Below, in pieces: positions 58,360 through 64,000 of a DNA stretch of 64,000 nt; within the stretch, counting starts at the first letter, position 1, and each line of letters begins with the position of its first letter. The notes under the pieces are model-generated. The model was not told where the DNA came from. It was given only the letters and a program-made list of their open reading frames with translations, and searched no databases. Both the position numbers and the translations under genes were made by a program. This DNA is from Chloroflexota bacterium. GTDB lineage: Bacteria > Chloroflexota > Anaerolineae > Anaerolineales > Villigracilaceae. The stretch lies in contig JACRLB010000016.1 in NCBI GenBank assembly GCA_016235445.1, forward strand, positions 35,770 through 99,769, read 5' to 3'.

Positions 58360-59889
58360 ATGTCCTATAAAACTTGTCCTATTTGTCACGAAAAAGTCAT
58401 TGATACGTTGCAGGAGTGCCCAAACTGTAGCGCTGATCTGAAAGCTGTACAAATCGAGCCGCAACCCACAGAACTGACAGATATAAATGATAATACAGTA
58501 GCCTATTTAACGCCCACTTTTAGTGATGAAAACCTGTTAGAACACGAGGAGGATTTCGACCTTACGCTAAAGGTTATTAAGAATTCATTGGATGCCGACG
58601 ATTTTACCGGTGTGCTGAGCAATTATCGTTCTCTGGAACAAAATATACCTGTCCTGAATAACACAACATTTGTAACGGTCATCCTTGACCTTCTAAAACA
58701 AAGTGCAGAGATCCTTATAAAACAGAAACAAAAGATTGTGGTGCTGGAACAACGCCGTCCAACCGCATCCCGTTCCTGTTTCACCCGTTTGATAGGATGG
58801 CTAGTCTTGATCCCTTTATTGATTCTGGCGGGAATTGGTGCAGTCAGTTTGTTCAAAATTCCTGTCGCCGTCGCGCAAGGTGTTCCAATCTTTGATTCCT
58901 TTGTGGCTTCTTCGCCAACTTCAACTATTACACCTGAACCTCGAAATACACCTGTCGTTGAGATTTCTCCCACTCCATTTCCCGATACGCTCCCGATCTC
59001 GGCTAACAATGTAGATAGTGTGCGAGAACTTTATTACTGGTCTGTAGGTGAAAATGTTACCAGCCTTGCCTTTTCGCCTGATGGCACGATGATAGCAACA
59101 TCGGACTCTACCGGGACGGTCAAGATCTGGCGTATATGGACAACTGAGGTTCTGATGGAAATACCAGGTTTGTACGCTTCCTTTTCGCCCGATGGTAGAT
59201 GGATCGGAACAGCTGGTGAGAACGGGCTGGTAATTTATGATGCTTTGACCGGACAGAAAATTCGTACCTTGGACGAGGGCAGCCCTTTTTTTAGCGTTTT
59301 ATTTTCTCCTGATAGCCAATTAATAGTAGGTGGGACGACCTATGGAAATTTCTATATCTGGAGTGTGAATGACGGCGAAAAACAGGAGTCTTCCGGCAGG
59401 CTCGGAGGCGATGTGCGCTGGCTTTCTTTTTCTAGGGATGGGATTCTTCTTGCAGCAGCTTCGAATTCGAAGACATATGTCTGGAATCTATTCGAAAAGA
59501 AGATAGGGCGTGCCATCATTTACGAGAAAAATAAACCATTTTTCTCCGGTGTTGCTCTGGATGAAGATGGTGAATGGTACGCGGCTAGCACGGACGAGGG
59601 CAACATTATAATTTGGCGGGTCAGCAATGCAGAGACGATGGCTGTCTTGAACGATGGAGGACTCCAGGTTCGAGGATTGCAATACCTTAACGGTTCGAAC
59701 GCTCCGGAGGTTTTGGTGTCCGGAAATGAGGTTAATCTAACCTTTTGGGGGATACAGGAATATAGTTATACAAATAGGACGATATATGTTTCCACTCCAA
59801 TACAATGCCTGACTGTATCTACCGATAATCGGCTGGTCGCCACGGGTGGAAACGACGGGGTGGTCCATTTGTGGGGAGTGTTGCCCTAG
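58360..59889 (+). CDS. Zinc-ribbon, membrane, WD40-repeat protein 2
   Basis: The 509-residue protein starts with a zinc ribbon ('CPICHEKVIDTLQECPNCS'), has a helical segment, a membrane helix (~142-165, 'LIGWLVLIPLLILAGIGAVSLF'), a short Thr/Pro stalk and a WD40 propeller with 'VTSLAFSPDGTMIATSDSTG', 'FSPDGRWIGTAG' and a closing 'STDNRLVATGGNDGVVHLWG'. The same layout as the previous gene with another propeller type suggests repeated building of receptors on one plan. It ends the tight plus-strand array; a 159-bp AT-rich gap follows. Confidence 0.82.
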   Translation: MSYKTCPICHEKVIDTLQECPNCSADLKAVQIEPQPTELTDINDNTVAYLTPTFSDENLLEHEEDFDLTLKVIKNSLDADDFTGVLSNYRSLEQNIPVLNNTTFVTVILDLLKQSAEILIKQKQKIVVLEQRRPTASRSCFTRLIGWLVLIPLLILAGIGAVSLFKIPVAVAQGVPIFDSFVASSPTSTITPEPRNTPVVEISPTPFPDTLPISANNVDSVRELYYWSVGENVTSLAFSPDGTMIATSDSTGTVKIWRIWTTEVLMEIPGLYASFSPDGRWIGTAGENGLVIYDALTGQKIRTLDEGSPFFSVLFSPDSQLIVGGTTYGNFYIWSVNDGEKQESSGRLGGDVRWLSFSRDGILLAAASNSKTYVWNLFEKKIGRAIIYEKNKPFFSGVALDEDGEWYAASTDEGNIIIWRVSNAETMAVLNDGGLQVRGLQYLNGSNAPEVLVSGNEVNLTFWGIQEYSYTNRTIYVSTPIQCLTVSTDNRLVATGGNDGVVHLWGVLP

Positions 59890-60048
59890 TCATCTTAATG
59901 ATTTTATTTTGGTCTATTATTTTTTATAATGCATTGATTGAAAGATTTTTCCCCAAATTTCAATAATATCGGATTGATTCGTAATTTGGATAATCATCAA
60001 ATCTTCTGAAATTTAAAACCTGAAGACGTTCAAGCGCACGGAGGTCAT

Positions 60049-61779
60049 ATGTTCAAAATAAAGCGGAAGCCGTCAGAATATGATGATGATTTCCTGCCTC
60101 CATTGCAAGGTGAGTACGGGGAAACTGATGATATTTCTTTAAAAAAACGCAAGCAGGGATGTGCCTTTACACTGGTGGGAGTTGTTCTGCTATTGATTTG
60201 TAGTTTCGTTGGATATAAGGCCTATCAGCGCAATGGGCCGATCCCCACTTCAACATATCTCCCCGATGGTGATGTCCCTGTTCAGGTGGATTCAGGGTTG
60301 GTGTTTGCCGAGTACGCGGTCAGCGGTCAACAAACGGGTGTATATGATCTTGATGGTCAACCGATAACTTCCGATACAGTTCCAGTCTTTCTCCCTGTCT
60401 CGACCGCAGAAAACCCGTTGGATGGTTTGAATGCGATCGCGTATCCTGAAGGCGCGTTCTACGATACAGCCAGTGGTCAACTGGTGGTGTTTGGCCCTCC
60501 AGCGCAGGCGAACACATCCACCTCACGCGACGATTTTCTAACTGCCTTGCGCGCCGTCTATACTGGGGAGTATCCAGGTGTAAGCATTGACCCCGCCGGC
60601 AGCGAAACGGTTCAAAACGTCCGCTATATAGGTCAAACCGAGAACACGCATTTAGGATGGGTGATGTTCGAAGCGGACCGCCTGATGAAGACTCTTTCGA
60701 TTGGGCAGGATAATATAACCGGCGCCTCGGTGACTTCATCCGTGCCTGGTTTTGCAAATATGTTTGACCTTGAACTTCTGCTGGGTGAACAAGACCAAGA
60801 CGAAGTTCGTCGGCGGTTCTGGTTTAAGGTCCCAACGGCAGGAATCGAACAAACAGAGGATGGGCTGGGCATGTTGATCACAGCGCTCTCCCTATCCGTA
60901 GATACCGAATACCTTGATGCCAATTGGCAGACTTCCCAATCGCAGCCACCTGATCCTGTCGGGCGGACGTTTGCGGCGCATTTCACCGACCACTTTGATG
61001 AATATGCAGTTGAATTCCCTGTTTTCAACGAGTTGAATGCTTCCGCCCGCTGGACGATCTTGGCGCACTGGCTCAAACAGACGAACCTGCCAATTCAACC
61101 TGAATTGTGGCTGACTGCTTCACCTTCCTATTACAGTGCCGCACCTCTTACCACGCCTGCAATCACTGTGACACGTCAAAGCCAGCAGGGAAATGTTGTT
61201 CAAACTTTGATGTTATGGGGTGGCGTGGATTTAGGGGTGAATCCTGTAATTAAGACTGCCAAAGAAGCAACCTTGGTGCGGTTGCAGGAGGTGACAGATC
61301 GGTTCAGAGCTTGGGCGGGAGTGGGGCGTGTGGAAGTGGACGGAGAGGGGATCGCTTATGGATCGATTTCCACGACCCAGCTCGAGCAGGGGATCACGTT
61401 TCAGATTGAACTGCCGCTCTCCCTGGCGCCTGTGCTGGAGTACAAGTCAGAAGGTTGGAAACTACAGTTGCCGCGTTTACTACAAAAGGGAACTATCCAG
61501 GGGAATGGTTTCGTGTTCAATGATTCGTCATCAGGGGAACCACTTGTATTGTCACCATCGAGTCAGGACACAGAGACAGGTGGGATCGTGTACGTGAATG
61601 AGAAGGGGGGGCATGGCTGCAACAATATGCAAACGGGTATCAGCTTTTTTTTGGAGAGTATGACGAGAGCGGTAACTTCTCGTATTATGAAACTAATTCC
61701 ATCTTCTTTGATCTTCAGGGCAACATCATGCAGGATGCAAGGAATGGTACGGAGTATCTGTACCAGGATGGTGTGCTGA
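60049..61779 (+). CDS. Membrane-anchored outer protein, N-terminal part (frameshifted)
   Basis: The frame has an N-terminal membrane helix (~39-56, 'TLVGVVLLLICSFVGYKAY') and a long outer region of unrecognised beta-rich sequence. From about residue 519, after 'VYVNEKGG', it becomes non-homologous, low-quality sequence to the stop. At the G7 run (61605-61611) a change of one base (-1 reading or one extra G) joins it smoothly to the frame below, which continues 'GAWLQQYANGYQLFFGEYDESGNF' in RHS/YD style. So both frames are one gene of about 1015 codons, split by a sequencing error, a real mutation or programmed frameshifting. A Shine-Dalgarno-like GGAGG precedes the ATG. Confidence 0.75.
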   Translation: MFKIKRKPSEYDDDFLPPLQGEYGETDDISLKKRKQGCAFTLVGVVLLLICSFVGYKAYQRNGPIPTSTYLPDGDVPVQVDSGLVFAEYAVSGQQTGVYDLDGQPITSDTVPVFLPVSTAENPLDGLNAIAYPEGAFYDTASGQLVVFGPPAQANTSTSRDDFLTALRAVYTGEYPGVSIDPAGSETVQNVRYIGQTENTHLGWVMFEADRLMKTLSIGQDNITGASVTSSVPGFANMFDLELLLGEQDQDEVRRRFWFKVPTAGIEQTEDGLGMLITALSLSVDTEYLDANWQTSQSQPPDPVGRTFAAHFTDHFDEYAVEFPVFNELNASARWTILAHWLKQTNLPIQPELWLTASPSYYSAAPLTTPAITVTRQSQQGNVVQTLMLWGGVDLGVNPVIKTAKEATLVRLQEVTDRFRAWAGVGRVEVDGEGIAYGSISTTQLEQGITFQIELPLSLAPVLEYKSEGWKLQLPRLLQKGTIQGNGFVFNDSSSGEPLVLSPSSQDTETGGIVYVNEKGGHGCNNMQTGISFFLESMTRAVTSRIMKLIPSSLIFRATSCRMQGMVRSICTRMVC

Positions 61780-63095
61780 CGAACATACAAAGGAATGGGC
61801 AGGACTTGAAAGTATCCATTGGAAATAATGGCAGGGTGGAACGAATGAGTTCAACCGAAGGGGAGCTTACCTTCAGGTATGAGAGGGGAGAGTTGACGGG
61901 GTTGTATGATGGGAATAATGCGGCAATACGGGGGTTTGGATATGATGATGGCGGGCGGCTTGAGAGCGAAACCGGGAGAAATGGGGAGATTGAGAAATTG
62001 GTTCGCTATGATGCGAGTGGCAGGATCTTTTACAAGATGGAGGATGGCAAACCGGAGTTGTATGATTGGGAGGAGGATGGAACATTGACAGTGGTATCCG
62101 GTCAGGCATTAGCGCCGTGGCAGAATGCAGGGGTAAAGGAGTTGGAAGATCTGAAAGTGATGCTGCGATTACGGCGTGCGAGAGTGGTCGAGCAGATCCT
62201 GATCAGCCGTCAAGTGGGAGAGGAGTTGGTGGTGACGGTGAACGATAAGAGCTATACACTTCCAGCATATATGCTTCAAAACCCATCAGCATTGCGCGGG
62301 AAACTGGCGGGCGTGGTGGAGGTGGGCCAGGCTGGTTCGATGATGCTGATATCCAGTGGAAATATTCAGGGCGTGTCGTTTCAGTCGTTGTTTCCGAACA
62401 AGATCCCGCTCATAGCAGAGAATGTGGATGAGGTGCGGATCAGGAGGAATGTGGAGCTTTTACGAACACCGCAGGGGTTTGATGCGGAGAACGCCAGGGC
62501 AATTAATGGAATACCGCGTCCCGAAGAGACGAGCAATCCGGATGCATGGTATTCTGACAATGATCAAACATGGCAGGCACAATTTGATAAATTGTTTACG
62601 GGCATTCCTTCACAAACTGCCACAAGTGAGCAGGTGAGGAAGGTGTTATTGGAGAAGCCGTTGGTGTTGATTGTTGTGGCGCACAGTGATGGACAGGATA
62701 TCTATCTTCCGGATGGGACAAGGTTCAATCCGCAGAGTTTGTCGCAGGAAGAGAGGGACAAGATTGCTGAGAACAAGCCTTTGGTCATTCTCTTAAGTTG
62801 TGAAACAGCAGTTCGTGAGCGGGGAGAAGCCTCCTTTGCGCAGAAGTTGTTGGAGAGTGGACCCAGGGTTGTGATTGCGCCCAATGGGACGATCCGGGTG
62901 AAAGATGCCCATGCCATCTTGCAATCGTTTTTGGGACATCCTAATGTGGGGTCTAATGCATTATTGGCATTCTATGAGGCTGTAAAGAGTGTCTACCGCG
63001 ATTTGATTATTCCCAATGAATATAAAGAAATTGATCACTATTTTGAATTCCACGTTCAAATTTTTGATAATAATCTGCAGGAGGGTTATATATGA
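61728..63095 (+). CDS. RHS/YD-repeat protein, C-terminal part with His/Cys peptidase-like domain
   Basis: This frame carries YD/RHS repeats ('YDESGNFSYYETNSIFFDLQG' just upstream of its ATG; then 'FGYDDGGRLESETGRNGEIEKL' and 'VRYDASGRIFYKMEDGKPELYDW'). A C-terminal ~200-residue domain has 'LVLIVVAHSDGQDIYLPDG' (His, codon at 62682) and 'PLVILLSCETAVRERG' (Cys, codon at 62799) with 'VVIAPNGTIRVKDA'. The His then Cys after beta-strands is the CHAT/caspase-like dyad pattern. In RHS proteins the C-terminus is often a toxin or processing domain. The frame's ATG is internal; the real protein begins at 60049. Confidence 0.75.
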   Translation: MQDARNGTEYLYQDGVLTNIQRNGQDLKVSIGNNGRVERMSSTEGELTFRYERGELTGLYDGNNAAIRGFGYDDGGRLESETGRNGEIEKLVRYDASGRIFYKMEDGKPELYDWEEDGTLTVVSGQALAPWQNAGVKELEDLKVMLRLRRARVVEQILISRQVGEELVVTVNDKSYTLPAYMLQNPSALRGKLAGVVEVGQAGSMMLISSGNIQGVSFQSLFPNKIPLIAENVDEVRIRRNVELLRTPQGFDAENARAINGIPRPEETSNPDAWYSDNDQTWQAQFDKLFTGIPSQTATSEQVRKVLLEKPLVLIVVAHSDGQDIYLPDGTRFNPQSLSQEERDKIAENKPLVILLSCETAVRERGEASFAQKLLESGPRVVIAPNGTIRVKDAHAILQSFLGHPNVGSNALLAFYEAVKSVYRDLIIPNEYKEIDHYFEFHVQIFDNNLQEGYI

Positions 63096-63203
63096 TTCGG
63101 CGATTCAATTATTCCAAATAAGGATGAAGAATTTGACCACTTTTCTAAATTCCATATTTACGATATGGTCGCTAAATGCCATTCCAAGGAGAATAAGCTA
63201 TGA
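63096..63203 (+). other. In-frame duplicate of the preceding gene's 3' end
   Basis: After the TGA at 63093-63095 the same frame continues 'IIPNKDEEFDHFSKFHIYD', a diverged copy of the residues before the stop ('IIPNEYKEIDHYFEFHVQIF'), to a second stop overlapping the next gene's ATG. It looks like a local duplication remnant. Confidence 0.65.
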
Positions 63204-63595
63204 ATATATTCAAATATTTCGATCTTGACTTGATGCCAGAAGAGCCTGAACTGGGATCGAATTCCCAAAAAACACAGAAAAGACGCAAAACCAAAAATAT
63301 ATTAAACACATTGCTTATGTATCTTTTTGTTTTGTTGGGAATAATAGGACAAAAGTTGATGGAAGTCTATCGGGCTGGTAAGCCGGTCAGTTGGGAAAGC
63401 CTTGGACCAGGCTTCCTTCTTATTGCTATTGTTATTGCAACGGTCATATTTCCGGTGGTTTTTCCAAAAGTTTTCGCGAAAATGCCGGCTCGAGCACGAA
63501 AAGCAGAGGGTGGTTGGTTTATTGTCCAGTTATGTGTCGCTTTTCAGAACGGATTTTTCTGGCAGGCACTACTAGGTTTGATAATTCCTAAGTGA
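63200..63595 (+). CDS. Small membrane protein, unknown
   Basis: The 131-residue protein has a charged N-terminus ('SNSQKTQKRRKTKN') and two or three hydrophobic helices ('LLMYLFVLLGIIGQ', 'FLLIAIVIATVIFPVVFPKVF', 'FQNGFFWQALLGLIIP'). AAGGAG lies 8 bases before the ATG. It directly follows the RHS-like gene, which is where immunity proteins of RHS toxins are usually found, so an immunity role is possible but not shown. Confidence 0.65.
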   Translation: MNIFKYFDLDLMPEEPELGSNSQKTQKRRKTKNILNTLLMYLFVLLGIIGQKLMEVYRAGKPVSWESLGPGFLLIAIVIATVIFPVVFPKVFAKMPARARKAEGGWFIVQLCVAFQNGFFWQALLGLIIPK

Positions 63596-63914
63596 TTTTG
63601 ATAATAATCCCTAAATCCAATAAATAGGGATATGATCTATATAATAATCAGATATTTTAGAGATAGTGACTTTAAGTTTCAAGTAAATACCAACACTTTT
63701 CCTTTCCTGTGTGATATCAACTGTTTCCGCAGTGTGCTCCCCAATTTGTGTAAGTAGTGATGGATATAATGCTTTTATAGGTAGTTTGTCTTGGAAAAAT
63801 ACATGTGGAAATGACAGCGGTGATGTGTTGTTAGGATATTGCGAAATAGGAGTTTATTAGTAACTACTCAGCCTGAATAGAGACGAAAAGCGAAAATAGG
63901 TGTTAGGAACAGTA
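63596..63914. other. Gene-free AT-rich gap
   Basis: I see no supported gene, clear promoter or hairpin here. It probably includes the left end of the following transposon, but no terminal inverted repeat can be proven because the element is cut by the window edge. Confidence 0.5.
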
Positions 63915-64000
63915 ATGCAGACAAAGCCAATAGCGAGTGAAACTGATATACGCATCGCATACCAACAAGGGGTGGAAGCGGTGATCTTGCTGTTTCAGCA
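63915..64000 (+). CDS. Start of a probable IS66-type transposase (partial)
   Basis: ATG with AGGAA upstream opens 28 codons running to the window end: 'SETDIRIAYQQGVEAVILLF'. The 'Y-x-Q-G-x-E-A-V-x-x-L' pattern resembles the N-terminus of IS66-family transposases. The call rests on very little sequence. Confidence 0.4.
   Translation, partial: MQTKPIASETDIRIAYQQGVEAVILLFQ

Noticed and set aside
63016-63228. 70-residue ORF overlapping the RHS-like gene end
   Set aside because: Out of frame with the duplicated tail and the next gene; no own features.

Overview
The window looks like chromosomal DNA of a Chloroflexota bacterium, most likely Anaerolineae. This is inferred from the gene set (two-subunit class I fumarase, NurA/HAS-barrel/HerA set, bPH-domain membrane proteins), from the Thr/Pro-rich linkers in surface proteins, and from the many short palindromic and inverted repeats between genes. 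No 16S or marker gene is present to prove it. The left third (1-18.3 kb) reads as ordinary chromosome: fumarase, a multi-sensor histidine kinase, a quinate-dehydrogenase-like protein, a MobA-like nucleotidyltransferase, a PAP2 phosphatase, a queuosine-precursor transporter, RecF, peptide deformylase, a cyclic-nucleotide-binding/PH membrane protein, a redoxin, a hydroxyisobutyrate-dehydrogenase-type reductase, a SIMPL lipoprotein and a NurA - HAS-barrel - HerA operon.

From 18.3 to 23.1 kb the window becomes accessory. An IS630-type element abuts the stop codon of herA. It is followed by a DUF488 gene paired with an unknown gene, a Phd/VapC toxin-antitoxin pair with a near-consensus promoter and palindromic operator, and a HicA/HicB pair on the other strand. 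Copies of a ~45-95 bp repeat lie between these modules. At 23.03 kb there is the 3' half of a CAT-anticodon tRNA, followed by its own terminator and with no 5' half. This is the scar expected at one end of an element integrated into a tRNA gene; on that reading the element extends rightwards and the intact tRNA should lie beyond the window.

The remaining ~40 kb (23.6-63.6 kb) is a long run of plus-strand genes and is the most interesting part. In order it has: a secreted or membrane-anchored von Willebrand A protein with intact MIDAS; a large FtsZ/tubulin-like protein with the GGTGAG signature; a second large protein that I read as its degenerate paralogue lacking that signature; a transmembrane Ser/Thr kinase with a Thr/Pro stalk and golvesin-like outer domains; a 2283-residue NERD - pseudokinase - kinase - helical protein; a calcineurin-type phosphatase; small membrane proteins, including a 43-residue gene missed by the ORF track; a DUF2135 (YfaP-like) protein; a zinc-ribbon lipoprotein; two paralogous zinc-ribbon/P-loop GTPases with two large downstream partner proteins; and zinc-ribbon/TM/beta-propeller proteins. 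An RHS/YD-repeat protein with a His/Cys, CHAT- or caspase-like C-terminus follows, split by a frameshift at a G7 run. The right edge has the start of a probable IS66-type transposase.

Taken together, the 23.6-59.9 kb block resembles the computationally predicted membrane-remodelling systems that combine an FtsZ-like protein, a VWA protein and a distinct GTPase. Here the combination is much larger: added kinases and pseudokinase, a phosphatase, a NERD domain and several membrane-spanning receptors with outer beta-propeller or golvesin-like domains. A plausible but unproven model is that outer domains sense an event at the envelope, the kinase/phosphatase pair and GTPase switches relay it, and the tubulin pair plus VWA protein carry out a structural response at the membrane. 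The NERD domain and the Cys/His peptidase-like domain are possible effectors.
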